64,000 bases of DNA from Thermoanaerobaculia bacterium (GTDB lineage: Bacteria; Acidobacteriota; Thermoanaerobaculia; Multivoradales; JAGPDF01), in contig JAGPDF010000009.1 in the NCBI GenBank assembly GCA_018057705.1, forward strand, positions 33,816 through 97,815, in the 5' to 3' direction. The notes beneath the pieces were generated by a model, which did not search any database, was not told the origin of the DNA, and was given only the letters and a program-made list of their open reading frames with translations. Position numbers and translations under genes: made by a program. Positions 16,887 through 25,776 of the stretch are shown piece after piece. The stretch's first letter is position 1; every line of letters starts with the position of its first letter.

Positions 16887-18079
16887 GCCGCAAGATCCTG
16901 CACGTCCGCAGCAGCCGCAGCCTGGCCGGTCCCGAGCGCCATCTGCTCGAGCTTTTGCCGGGCCTCGGCGCCCACGGCTTCGCGACCGAGGTGGCGCTGC
17001 TCTATCGCCGCCAGCCCGGCGACCCGGAAGAGCATCCGCTGCTCGCACGGCTGGCGGAAGCGGGGATTGCGGGATCCCAGATCCCCGATCCCGGGCGGAT
17101 GGGTCTCGCGGCGCGGCGCGCGCTCGGCGCGCGATTGCGGCGCGGCGATCTGGCGGCGCTGCACGGACACGATCCGAAATCGGACTGGGTGATCGGCGGC
17201 GCGGTGCGCGCCTCCGGCCGGGATCTCCCCGGCGGCCCGATCCGCCGCCTGGCGACGCTCCACCTCTACACGCGCGCGACGCTGGCGCTGCGCCTCCATC
17301 GCCGAATCGACCTGCGGCTCCTGCGGAGCTTCGACGGAGTCATCGCGGTGACGGCGGGGCTCGCGGCCGAGCTCGAGCAGAGCGTCGAGCGGCGGGCTGT
17401 CGCCGGCGGCAGGCGCCGGGTCGCCCGGCGCGTGATCCCCAACGGCATCGACGCCGCGGACCTTCGTGCCCGCTCCGCAGCCGATCTGCCCGCGGTGCGC
17501 GCCGCGCTCGCCGCGAGGAGCGACCAGCAGGGCGAAGGCCGCGCACCGCTGCTCATCGCGGGCGGGCGCCTCACCCGCCAGAAGGGTCTCGATCTCCTGC
17601 TGGAGGCGCTGCCGGCGGCCGTCGCCCGGCACCCGGGCCTCGTCCTGTGGATCGCGGGGGAGGGGCCGGAGCGGCCGGCGCTCGCCGCCCAGGCCGCCCG
17701 GCTGGGCCTGGCGAGCCGGGTGCGTTTCCTCGGCGAGCGCGGCGATCTCGCCGCCCTTTTCTCCGCCGCCGACGCCTTCGTGTTGCCGTCGCGCAGCGAA
17801 GGCTCGCCGTACGTTCTGCTCGAGGCCATGGCTCTGGGGCTGCCGGTCGTCGCCGCCGCGGTCGGCGGCGTCACCACGATGCTCGCCGACGGTGACCGCG
17901 GCCTTCTGGTGCGCGCCGGCGAACCGCGAGAGCTTGCCGGCGCCCTCCTGCGGCTGCTGGAGAACCCGGACGACGCGCGACGCCAGGCGGAGGCCGCGCG
18001 CCAGGCGATCGCCGGCCCGCTCTCGGCCGCCTGCATGGTGGAGGCGACCGCCGCTTTTTACGCCGAGGTCCTGGGTTGA
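16880..18079 (+). CDS. Glycosyltransferase, GT4 family
   Basis: GTG 16880 overlaps the previous stop by seven bases. The 399-aa protein starts with the classic GT4 opening ILHVRSSRSLAGPERHLLEL. The hinge is PNGIDAADLRARS, the donor domain starts LLIAGGRLTRQKGLDLLLEAL, and the PSRSEGSPYVLLEAMALGLP motif holds the conserved glutamates. It is complete for the family and probably extends an exported polysaccharide together with its neighbours. The specific sugar cannot be told from sequence. Confidence 0.9.
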   Translation: MLSRKILHVRSSRSLAGPERHLLELLPGLGAHGFATEVALLYRRQPGDPEEHPLLARLAEAGIAGSQIPDPGRMGLAARRALGARLRRGDLAALHGHDPKSDWVIGGAVRASGRDLPGGPIRRLATLHLYTRATLALRLHRRIDLRLLRSFDGVIAVTAGLAAELEQSVERRAVAGGRRRVARRVIPNGIDAADLRARSAADLPAVRAALAARSDQQGEGRAPLLIAGGRLTRQKGLDLLLEALPAAVARHPGLVLWIAGEGPERPALAAQAARLGLASRVRFLGERGDLAALFSAADAFVLPSRSEGSPYVLLEAMALGLPVVAAAVGGVTTMLADGDRGLLVRAGEPRELAGALLRLLENPDDARRQAEAARQAIAGPLSAACMVEATAAFYAEVLG

Positions 18080-18089
18080 GGAGCCGCGG

Positions 18090-19349
18090 TTGCGCGTCGT
18101 AATGATCGATCCGGGGGCCTTCACGCCGTTCTACGACGACGCCCTCTGTCGCGGGCTCGCCGCCGAGGGCTGCGATGTCGAGCTGGTCACGGCGCCGTTC
18201 GCCTACCACCCCTGGCCGGCAGCGAGAGGGTATTCGCGCCGCGAGGTGTTCGCCGGTGGCGCCGGCGGCGCCGGCGCGGGGCGCGCGGGACTGCGCCTCT
18301 ACCGGCGCCTGCGGCGGGCGATCACCTACCCGCTGGCCTGGCGAAGACTCGCCGCCGAGCTCGCCCGGCGCCCGCCGGAGGTCGTTCATCTGCAGTGGTC
18401 GCTCCTGCCGGCGGTGGAGCGCCGCGCCCTGCAGCAGCTGCGCGCCGCCGGTGTGCGGGTGGTGCAGACGGTGCACAACGCCCGGCCGCACGGCGGTGAG
18501 CCGAAGCCGCTTCCGGCCGGAGGCCGGTTGCGCAGCGAGGCCGATGCGCTGGTCCTGCTGTCGGAGGCGGGGCGCGCGGAGCTCGTCGCGGACCGGCCGG
18601 AGCTCGCATCGCGGATGCGGCTCCTCCGGGTGATCCCGCCGGGTATCGGAGAGGGGGATGTCGGCGATGAGGGCGGTACCGGCAGGATGGGCGGGATGGG
18701 CAGGATGGGCGGGGGGGAGGGCCTCGACCGTGCCGCCGCCCGCCGCCGGTTGGGGCTCGAGGTGGATTCACCCCTGGCGCTCTTCCTCGGCCTCATCCGG
18801 CCCTACAAGGGGGTCGACCTCCTGCTGGAGGCCTTCGCCACCACCCTCCGTGACCTGCCTGCGGCCCGGCTCGTCGTCGCCGGCCTGCCGCGCCCTTCGT
18901 TTCGTCCCTACGCGCGCCAGATCGACCGTCTCGGGCTGGGCGAGCGCGTGCGGACCGATTTGCGCTACCTTCCGCAGTCGGTGATGCACGACTATCTCGC
19001 AGCGGCCGATCTCGTGGTCTTGCCCTATCGCGACGCTTCGCAGAGCGCCGTGCTCGGCGCGGCGCTCGCCGCCGGCCGGCCGGTCGTCGCCAGCGCGACC
19101 GGCGGACTCCCGGAGATGCTCACCGAAGGCGCCACGGAGATGCTCGTTCCGGCGGGCGATGTCGTGGCGCTCGCGGGCGCCATGACGCGCCTGCTCACCG
19201 ACCGCGAGCGCGCCGGGGAGCTCGGCCGCCGCGCCGGCAACTCGGCGCGACGGCGTTTTTCCTGGTCGCGGTCGGCGGCCGCCACCGCGGCGCTCTATCG
19301 CGAGCTCTCGCGGCCGGCCTCCGGCCACTCCGGAACGGAACCGGCATGA
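18090..19349 (+). CDS. Glycosyltransferase, GT4 family, with in-frame 9-bp repeat insert
   Basis: I chose TTG 18090 because it yields the typical opening MRVVMIDPGAF and sits behind GAGGAG; the frame is open further upstream but only as a shadow of the preceding gene. The 419-aa protein has an N-terminal acceptor domain (HLQWSLLPAVERR, VQTVHNARPH) and a donor domain starting LALFLGLIRPYKGVDLLLEAF, with AAADLVVLPYRDASQSAVLG as the signature region. The conserved first glutamate of E-x7-E is not in the usual place here. Just before the second Rossmann domain is a low-complexity GRMGGMGRMGGG stretch encoded by four 9-bp repeats. The stop overlaps the next start (ATGA). Confidence 0.87.
   Translation: MRVVMIDPGAFTPFYDDALCRGLAAEGCDVELVTAPFAYHPWPAARGYSRREVFAGGAGGAGAGRAGLRLYRRLRRAITYPLAWRRLAAELARRPPEVVHLQWSLLPAVERRALQQLRAAGVRVVQTVHNARPHGGEPKPLPAGGRLRSEADALVLLSEAGRAELVADRPELASRMRLLRVIPPGIGEGDVGDEGGTGRMGGMGRMGGGEGLDRAAARRRLGLEVDSPLALFLGLIRPYKGVDLLLEAFATTLRDLPAARLVVAGLPRPSFRPYARQIDRLGLGERVRTDLRYLPQSVMHDYLAAADLVVLPYRDASQSAVLGAALAAGRPVVASATGGLPEMLTEGATEMLVPAGDVVALAGAMTRLLTDRERAGELGRRAGNSARRRFSWSRSAAATAALYRELSRPASGHSGTEPA
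18252..18278 (+). repeat. 9-bp tandem repeat (Gly/Ala) in glycosyltransferase N-domain
   Basis: Three units of the gccggtggc type (18252-18278) encode AGG-AGG-AGA within the same glycosyltransferase that carries the 18681 tract. In-frame and low complexity. Confidence 0.6.
18681..18716 (+). repeat. 9-bp tandem repeat inside glycosyltransferase
   Basis: Four units alternate ggcaggatg / ggcgggatg / ggcaggatg / ggcgggggg and encode GRM-GGM-GRM-GGG. The tract lies between the two Rossmann domains of the glycosyltransferase, so gain or loss of a unit keeps the frame. Confidence 0.8.
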
Positions 19350-20479
19350 CGACCGCGCCGGGGGAGGCGAGCGGGAGTCCGGAGCCGCCCTTCGTGACCG
19401 TCGTCATTCCCGTGCGCAACGAGGCGAGGTCGATCGCCGAATGCCTCCGTGCCGTGGGGGCGCAGGACTATCCGCCAGAGCGCTTCGAGGTCTTCGTCGT
19501 CGACGGTGGCTCGCACGACGGCTCGCGCGAGATCGTGGAACGCACGGCCGGCGCCGACGCGCGCTTCCGCCGTCTCGACAATCCCGGAGGGCTGGTGCCG
19601 GCGGCGCTGAACCGCGGCCTCCGCGCCGCGCGCGGCGACATCTTCCTGCGCATCGACGCCCACACGATCGTGGCCCCCGACTACGTGCGGCGCTGCGTCG
19701 AACGGCTGCTCGCCTCCGGCGCCGAGAATGTGGGTGGGCCGATGTCTCCCCAGGGGAGAACTCTGCTCGGCGAGGGCATCGCCGCGGCGATGCACTGTCG
19801 CTTCGGCGTCGGCCCGGCCCGCTTTCGCTATGCCCGCGAGGTCGAGGAGGTCGACACGGTCTACCTCGGCGCCTTTCCCCGGCGGCTGTTCGACCGCATC
19901 GGGGAGTTCAACGAGGCGATGGTGCGCAACCAGGACTACGAAATGAACTACCGGATCCGCCGCGCCGGCGGACGGATTCTGGTCGACCCGGCGATCCGCT
20001 CGACCTACCTCGTGCGGCCGGACCTGCCGTCGCTCTGGCGCCAGTTCGGCAGTTACGGCTACTGGAAGGCGCAGATGCTGCGTCGTCATCCGCGGTCGCT
20101 GCGTCCGCGCCAACTGGCGGCGCCGGCGCTCGTCGCCGCGCTGGGGATCGGGGGGCTCGCGAGTCTCGCGAGCCTGTTCTCGACGTTCTTGCCGGCCTCC
20201 GGACGCTGGCTCTTCGTGGCCGTCGCCGCGCTCTATCTCGCGGCGAGTCTCGGCGTCTCCTGCGCCGTCGCGGCGCGCCGCGGCCTGCGGGCGGCGCTCG
20301 CGCTGCCTGCCGTCTTCGCGACGATGCATCTTGCCTGGGGCGGAGGATTCTGGATCGGGGCGCTCTTTCCGCCACGGGCATCGGAGCCCACTGCGCCGTC
20401 AGGGGCTCCGGCGCCGTCGGAGCCAGCGGCGAAGCCGCCACTCCCTGCGATACCCGGGTCGGGGCGAGGTTCGACGTGA
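19346..20479 (+). CDS. Glycosyltransferase family 2, ExoA-like
   Basis: ATG 19346 overlaps the previous stop (ATGA). The 377-aa protein is a membrane-associated GT2. It shows VTVVIPVRNEARSIAECL, the DGGSHDGSREI nucleotide site, RIDAHTIVAPDYV as the DxD-type region, and NQDYEMNYRIRRAGG as the catalytic/acceptor region. Two or three hydrophobic helices follow in the last ~110 residues. The pattern matches succinoglycan-type ExoA glycosyltransferases, which add sugars to lipid-linked repeat units at the inner membrane. The C-terminal tail is Ala/Pro-rich. Its stop overlaps the GTG start of the O-antigen-ligase-like gene, placing it in the same translation-coupled chain. Confidence 0.88.
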   Translation: MTTAPGEASGSPEPPFVTVVIPVRNEARSIAECLRAVGAQDYPPERFEVFVVDGGSHDGSREIVERTAGADARFRRLDNPGGLVPAALNRGLRAARGDIFLRIDAHTIVAPDYVRRCVERLLASGAENVGGPMSPQGRTLLGEGIAAAMHCRFGVGPARFRYAREVEEVDTVYLGAFPRRLFDRIGEFNEAMVRNQDYEMNYRIRRAGGRILVDPAIRSTYLVRPDLPSLWRQFGSYGYWKAQMLRRHPRSLRPRQLAAPALVAALGIGGLASLASLFSTFLPASGRWLFVAVAALYLAASLGVSCAVAARRGLRAALALPAVFATMHLAWGGGFWIGALFPPRASEPTAPSGAPAPSEPAAKPPLPAIPGSGRGST

Positions 20480-23019
20480 GTCCGTTCGCCCGGCCGTCCG
20501 GGCTCGACCGCGCCGTCGAGCTTCTGGCCTGTGCCGCCCTGGCGGTGGCGTTGCTCTTCCAGAATCCCTACGGCGAGCTCGGACCCGAGGCCGACCGCTT
20601 CCTGATGCTGCAGATCCTGGCGCTCCTCGCTCTCGTCCTCGCAGCGGTTGCGCCTCTCGCGCGGGCCGGCGCTGTTGCGCGATCCCTGCGCGACCTCGCG
20701 GCCTCTCCCCTGGCGCGCTGGGGGCTCGCGCTGGGCGGCACGGCGGTCGTCGCCACGGTGGCCGCGGTCGACCCGCTGCGCAGCCTCTTCGGAGCCCCGC
20801 CGCGGCTCTTCGGGCTCGCGAGCGAGCTCGCGCTGCTCGCTCTCTTCGGCGTGCTGGCGCCGCGTCTGCGGGCGGCCGAAGCGCGGGGGCGATGGGAGAC
20901 CGCAGGGCTCGCCGCGACCGGCGCGATGGTCGCCTACGCCCTGGTGCAGTGGGCCGGTCTCGATCCGTTGCGCTGGCAGGTCGATTGGCAGGGACGGCCG
21001 ACTGCCGCCCAGGGCAACCCGCTCTTTCTCGCGCAGGCGCTGGTCTTTCTGATCCCGGTCGCCGCCGGGCGGGCGGTCACCCGGTGGCGCGCGGGGCAGA
21101 GCGTCGCCGCCCTGGCGGCGTCGGGGCTGGCGCTCGCTGCCGTCGCGGTGGCGCTGCGGACGGCGGCACGCGGTCCGCTGCTCGGCCTCGCCGTCGCGGC
21201 CATCGTCTTCGCCGCCCTGGCCGGGCTTTCGAGCTCTCGCGGTGCCGCGCGCCGGGCCGGCGCGGCGCTCGCCGGGTTGCTGGTCGCTGCCGTTGTCGCC
21301 GGCTCCTGGTTCGCCTGGCAGGGGGCCGAGCGGCTGACCGGAACGGCCGGCCAGCGCCTGCTGCTCTGGGGCTCGGTGGTCCGGCTCTTCGAGGCCAGCC
21401 CGTCGCCGCGGCTCGTCGTCGGCTTCGGTCCCGAGTCGCTGGCGATCGTGCTGCCGCCCCACCTTCCCCCGGAGCTCCCGGAGCGCGTCTGGCGCCCCGA
21501 CCTCTACCATGACCGGGCCCACAACGCGGTGCTCGACGCCCTCGCCACGGGCGGAATCCTGCGCCTCGCCGCGGGCCTGGGGCTGGCGTTCGTCGCCGGC
21601 CTTACCGTCTTGCGGCTCGCCGGGGTGCGCCGCGGCAACCTGGCCCAGCACAGCGATCGCCCTGGAGCCGCCGGGGTCGGCGAGCGGTGGCGATTCGTCG
21701 CCTTGGCCGCCGCCCTCGGCGGCCAGGCGGTGGCGGCGCAGTTCGGAGTCGCGACGGCGGCGACCGCGACCCTGTTCTGGCTGAGCCTCGCGTTGCTCGC
21801 CGGCGCGGCGGCGTCGTCCGCGGAGCCGGACCTCTCTCCCGCGGAGGGCGGTGCGAAGCCCGCCGCCGTCGGCAAGCGCGCCGCCGAAGAGCTGCGGCGC
21901 GGCGCGCGCCGCGCGGTCCGGTGGCGTTGGACGGTCGCCGCCGGGATGCTGGCCCTGGTCGCCTTCGGCGCCTGGGTGCCGGCGCAGCGGGAGGGGGATG
22001 CGATGGGGGGGCGCGTCCTGCTGCTCCTGCTGCTCGCTGCGGGGGGCATCGGTCTCGCCTTCGCGAGCGCCGGGTCCACTCCGGGAGACGCTCCGGAGCG
22101 GCAGCGGTCCCGCGCGGTGCCGGTCTCGGTCGTGGCCTCGGTGCGGGCGGCGTCGGGGCCGGCGAAGGCCGGGGCGGCGACGGTGGTGATGGGGGCGCTC
22201 GCCAGCCTGGCTCTGGTGCAGCTGCCGCAGATGGCGAGCGGCGTCGCTCTCAAGCAGGGTCGCACCGCCCTCGAGGCGGGGCGCCCCGACCTCGCCGTTG
22301 CGATCCTGGCACGCGCCGAGCGGCTCTTTCCCGCCTTCGAGGATCCCTCGATCGCGCTGGCGCGCGCCGAGCAGCGGCTTGCCGAACGCGCTGCCACGAC
22401 GGGCGACGCTGTCGGACGCGAGGCCGGCTTCGGCCGCGCCGCCGCGACCCTGGCCGAGGCCCGGCGGCGGCATCCCGGCTTGTCGCAACTGGCGCTCGAA
22501 GAGGCCCATCTGGCCGCGCGTCGCGCCGACGGCGCGGCGTCTGGGCAGGAGCAGGCGGCGCTCTTCGAGAGCGCCGTCGCCTCCTATCGCGAGGTCCTGG
22601 CGAGCGATCCGCAGAGCTCGACCGTCCACCGCGGGCTCGGAGCGGCTCTCCTCGCTCTCGGGCGACTGGAGGAGGCGGGGCGCGAGCTCGAGACGAGCGT
22701 GCGGCTCGCCCCACGGTCGCTCGAGTCCTGGCTTCTCCTCGGGCGCCTGCGTCTTTCCGCCGGTGACGAGCGTGCTGCGCGCGAGGCCTTCCAGGCGGCG
22801 CGGGAGCTCGACGCGGTGCGGTCACGCCGGCTGCTCGAGGGCCTGGTGCGGGCGCGCCCCGCGGACCCTTCGGCGCTGCGCGATCTGGCGCTGTTCGAGA
22901 TCGTCGAAGGCCGGCGCAAGGCGGCGATCGCCGCAATCGAGCGCGCCATGGCGCTCACCCTGCCGCAGGACCTGCCGCCGCTCGTGCGCCTGACCGGCCT
23001 CGCTGCGGCGTTGCCGTAG
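20476..23019 (+). CDS. O-antigen ligase / polymerase-like membrane protein with C-terminal TPRs
   Basis: GTG 20476 overlaps the preceding stop (GTGA). The protein is 847 aa. Residues 1-430 have about ten hydrophobic helices and a large loop holding RWQVDWQGRPTAAQGNPL and HDRAHNAVLDALATGG, the conserved His/Asn region of the Wzy_C/WaaL superfamily. More helices follow to about 590. The last ~250 residues are Ala/Glu/Leu-rich TPR-like helices (VHRGLGAALLALGRLEEAGR). The family polymerises or ligates lipid-linked glycans on the periplasmic side. The frame is open far upstream of 20476, but that part overlaps the GT2 gene and is not coding. It is probably the polymerase or ligase of this operon's polysaccharide. 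Confidence 0.87.
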   Translation: MSPFARPSGLDRAVELLACAALAVALLFQNPYGELGPEADRFLMLQILALLALVLAAVAPLARAGAVARSLRDLAASPLARWGLALGGTAVVATVAAVDPLRSLFGAPPRLFGLASELALLALFGVLAPRLRAAEARGRWETAGLAATGAMVAYALVQWAGLDPLRWQVDWQGRPTAAQGNPLFLAQALVFLIPVAAGRAVTRWRAGQSVAALAASGLALAAVAVALRTAARGPLLGLAVAAIVFAALAGLSSSRGAARRAGAALAGLLVAAVVAGSWFAWQGAERLTGTAGQRLLLWGSVVRLFEASPSPRLVVGFGPESLAIVLPPHLPPELPERVWRPDLYHDRAHNAVLDALATGGILRLAAGLGLAFVAGLTVLRLAGVRRGNLAQHSDRPGAAGVGERWRFVALAAALGGQAVAAQFGVATAATATLFWLSLALLAGAAASSAEPDLSPAEGGAKPAAVGKRAAEELRRGARRAVRWRWTVAAGMLALVAFGAWVPAQREGDAMGGRVLLLLLLAAGGIGLAFASAGSTPGDAPERQRSRAVPVSVVASVRAASGPAKAGAATVVMGALASLALVQLPQMASGVALKQGRTALEAGRPDLAVAILARAERLFPAFEDPSIALARAEQRLAERAATTGDAVGREAGFGRAAATLAEARRRHPGLSQLALEEAHLAARRADGAASGQEQAALFESAVASYREVLASDPQSSTVHRGLGAALLALGRLEEAGRELETSVRLAPRSLESWLLLGRLRLSAGDERAAREAFQAARELDAVRSRRLLEGLVRARPADPSALRDLALFEIVEGRRKAAIAAIERAMALTLPQDLPPLVRLTGLAAALP

Positions 23020-23036
23020 GCTCGGGAGCCGACGGG

Positions 23037-24296
23037 GTGGAGCGTCTGCGCATCGGCCTGCTGTCGTACGAGTATCCGCCCGAGACCGGACTGGGGGGGA
23101 TCGGCACCTACACCTGGACCCAGGCGCAGGCGCTGGCGCGGGCGGGGCACGAGGTGCATGTGCTCGCCGGCAGCGCGGCTCCGGGACCGAAGGCTAGCGC
23201 GGCGCGCCGCGAGCGCGACGGCGACGTCACCGTCTGGCGCGACGCCGCTCCGGCGTCGGCACGCCGCCTCGGTGCGGTTCTCGGGCGGCTGGGCTGGTGG
23301 TGGAGCCGCAACCGGCTCGAGAACGGGCTGCGGATGCGCCGACTGCTCGGCCGGGTCGCGGCCCGCGAGAAGCTCGATCTGGTCGAGGTCCCCGAATGCG
23401 GCGGCGAGGGGCTCTTCCTCCCGCGCCGGTGGGAGACTCGCAAGGTCGTGCGATTCCACTCGCCTGCCGAGCTCATCATGCCGTTCTACGACACGCGGCC
23501 CGGCGATCGCCGGCTCTGCGCATGGCTCGAGCGTCGTGGCTATCGACGGGCCGCGGCGGCGACTTCGTGCTCGGCCTTTCTGGCGCGAGAGGTCGCCCAC
23601 CGACTCGGATATCGGCAGCCGATCGTCACCGTGCCCAACGGCATCGACCTCACGCAGGCCGACGGCGCCTCGACGTTCGACCTGCGCGCGGCGATCGGAG
23701 CGACAGGAGCGACCGGAGCGGGGGCCGCGGAGCCCGTCGTCCTCTTCGCCGGCAGGTTCGAGCCGCGCAAGGGCTCGGCGCTGCTCGGCGAGCTGGTGCC
23801 CGAGCTCCTCGCCCGAAGATCGCTGCACTTCGTCGTCCTCGGCGAGGATCTCTTCGGGCACGGCGAGCGCGAGCTCGTGCCGCGCTGCCGGGCCCGCCAG
23901 GGCGAGCCGCAGACGGGGGCTCTGCACCTCCTGGGGCGTCGCCCGGTGGAAGACGTCCGGGCGGCGATGCGGCAGGCCGACGTCGTGCTGCTGCCCAGCC
24001 GTTGGGAGAACGCGCCCTACACGGTGCTCGAAGCCATGGCCGCCGGCGCGCCGCTGGTGGTGTCGCGGGTCGGCGGCATCCCGGAGCTCGTCGCGGACGG
24101 CAGCGAAGCGCTGGTCGTCGCTGACCAGGATGTCGCCGCGCATCTCACGGCAGTCCGGCTACTGCTCGACAACCGCGAGCTGGCGCAGAGCCTCGGCGCT
24201 GCGGCACGCCGGCGGGTCGAGCGGGAGTTCACCGCCGACGGCATGGCCGAGCGCTCGCTCGGGGTTTACCGGCGCGTCGTCGAGGGGGCAGGTTAG
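23037..24296 (+). CDS. Glycosyltransferase, GT4 family
   Basis: GTG 23037 follows a GGAG site. The 419-aa protein opens with RIGLLSYEYPPETGLGGIGTYT, the glycine-rich acceptor loop typical of GT4. It has VPNGIDLTQ at the hinge, VVLFAGRFEPRKGSALL at the donor domain, and PSRWENAPYTVLEAMAAGAP with the conserved glutamates. A short GATGATGAG stretch from a 9-bp tandem repeat lies just before the second Rossmann domain. It is complete for the family and abuts the next glycosyltransferase gene. Donor and acceptor are unknown. Confidence 0.9.
   Translation: MERLRIGLLSYEYPPETGLGGIGTYTWTQAQALARAGHEVHVLAGSAAPGPKASAARRERDGDVTVWRDAAPASARRLGAVLGRLGWWWSRNRLENGLRMRRLLGRVAAREKLDLVEVPECGGEGLFLPRRWETRKVVRFHSPAELIMPFYDTRPGDRRLCAWLERRGYRRAAAATSCSAFLAREVAHRLGYRQPIVTVPNGIDLTQADGASTFDLRAAIGATGATGAGAAEPVVLFAGRFEPRKGSALLGELVPELLARRSLHFVVLGEDLFGHGERELVPRCRARQGEPQTGALHLLGRRPVEDVRAAMRQADVVLLPSRWENAPYTVLEAMAAGAPLVVSRVGGIPELVADGSEALVVADQDVAAHLTAVRLLLDNRELAQSLGAAARRRVEREFTADGMAERSLGVYRRVVEGAG
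23697..23723 (+). repeat. 9-bp tandem repeat at interdomain hinge of glycosyltransferase
   Basis: Three units of the type ggagcgaca encode GATGATGAG. The position, just before the second Rossmann domain, is the same as that of the repeat at 18681 in another glycosyltransferase. Confidence 0.7.
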
Positions 24297-25772
24297 GTGC
24301 CAATCTCGCTGCAAGGAGCGGGAGGGCCCCGCGTCAGGCGGCCGGATGAGTGGATGCGCGGCCCACTGCGGCGCTTCGTTCGGGGGCTCGCACGGCGCCG
24401 GGAGACCGCCCGACGCCGACAAGAGCACGAGGCCCTCCTTGCCGAGCTTTCTGCCGCGGGTCTCCCCGGTGATTCGGTCGGCGCCCCTCCGCGCCTGCTG
24501 GCGATCGGCTCCTGGGAGTTCCCGGTCTACTCCCAGAGCTTCGTCTATCAGGAGCTCGCGGCGCTCGTCGCGGCCGGTTTCGACGTTCGCATCGCCTGCA
24601 CGGCGAGGGGGGAGCCCGAGGCGCTGCCTCCGCAGTGTGCAACGCTCGCCGGACGGACCCTGCGCCTGCCGTCCGAGCGCCAGATCACGCGCCGCGACCT
24701 GGCGTACTTCCGACGCACGCGGCCGGCCGCCGTGACGCGCCTGCTGGCGCTCCTCGCCCAGGCGACCGGCCGGAGCGCCGCCGAGCTCGCGGCCGACGAC
24801 CATCTGCTGCGTGCCTTCTCCTTCGCGCGGATCGCCGAGGCCTGGGGAGCCGATCTCGTCCACAGCTACTTCTTCTATGAGGGGAGCCTCGCCGCCTTCG
24901 TCGCGCAGCAGCTGCTCGGCCTGCCGCGCGGGATCACCTGCTACGCCGACCATCTCCTCGCCGACTACCGCCTGAAGCTGGTGGCGCAGCAGCTCGCTGT
25001 CGCCGATCTCGTGGTCGCGACCTCGGAGCGCGCCCGACGGGAGCTCGTCGACCTCGCCCCTGCCTGCGCGCCGCGGACGATCGTCAAGCCGAACGCGGTC
25101 GATGGCCACTATTTTGACCGCGCCGCGCGGGTCGAGCCGGCCCCCGGCGAGCCGTTCCGGCTGCTCTCGGTGGCGCGGATCGACCCCAAGAAGGGCCTGC
25201 AGGATCTGCTCGCGGCGGCGGCGGAGCTCGGCCGGCGGGAGATCGCGTTCGAGCTCGAGCTGGTGGGGGGAGTCGAGACGGGGTCGGAGGGCGGGGAGCT
25301 CGAGCTCGCCGGTCTGCACGCCGCAATCGCCGGCCTCGGGCTCGGCGGCGTCGTCGCGCTGCGCGGCTTCCTCCCGGCGGCCGGAGTGCGCGCCGCTCTC
25401 GCGGGGGCGCACCTCTTCGTCGCGCCCTATGTCGAGACTGCGCGCGGCGACAAGGACGGCATCCCGACGGCGGTTCTCGAGGCGATGGCGACGGGGCTCG
25501 CGGTGGTGGCGACGCGCTCGGGTTCCCTCCCCGAGCTGATCGCGGACGGCGGGAACGGGCGCCTGGTCGAGCCGGGTTCGCCGGCGGAGCTCGCGGCGGC
25601 GATCGCCGGGCTCCTGGCCGCGCCCGGGGAGCGGGCGCGGCTCGGGGAGGCGGCCGCGCGAACGGTGCGCGAGCGTTTCTCGATCGAGGTCTGCGAGCCC
25701 GAGCTGGCGCGGCGTCTCGGCGCGCTGGCCGACGGCCGCCGGACGAAACCGGCGGCTACGCAGGCGACCTGA
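24297..25772 (+). CDS. Glycosyltransferase, GT4 family
   Basis: GTG 24297 follows the preceding TAG directly. The 491-aa protein is longer than usual at its N-terminus: about 60 Arg-rich residues precede LLAIGSWEFPVYSQSFVYQEL. The GT4 core shows VVATSERARRELVDL, KPNAVDGHYF, LLSVARIDPKKGLQDLL and APYVETARGDKDGIPTAVLEAM, a layout seen in colanic-acid/exopolysaccharide glycosyltransferases. It is the last gene of the + strand block and ends 4 bp from the convergent parvulin gene. No terminator-like hairpin with a T-run is visible. Confidence 0.88.
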   Translation: MPISLQGAGGPRVRRPDEWMRGPLRRFVRGLARRRETARRRQEHEALLAELSAAGLPGDSVGAPPRLLAIGSWEFPVYSQSFVYQELAALVAAGFDVRIACTARGEPEALPPQCATLAGRTLRLPSERQITRRDLAYFRRTRPAAVTRLLALLAQATGRSAAELAADDHLLRAFSFARIAEAWGADLVHSYFFYEGSLAAFVAQQLLGLPRGITCYADHLLADYRLKLVAQQLAVADLVVATSERARRELVDLAPACAPRTIVKPNAVDGHYFDRAARVEPAPGEPFRLLSVARIDPKKGLQDLLAAAAELGRREIAFELELVGGVETGSEGGELELAGLHAAIAGLGLGGVVALRGFLPAAGVRAALAGAHLFVAPYVETARGDKDGIPTAVLEAMATGLAVVATRSGSLPELIADGGNGRLVEPGSPAELAAAIAGLLAAPGERARLGEAAARTVRERFSIEVCEPELARRLGALADGRRTKPAATQAT

Positions 25773-25776
25773 GGGG

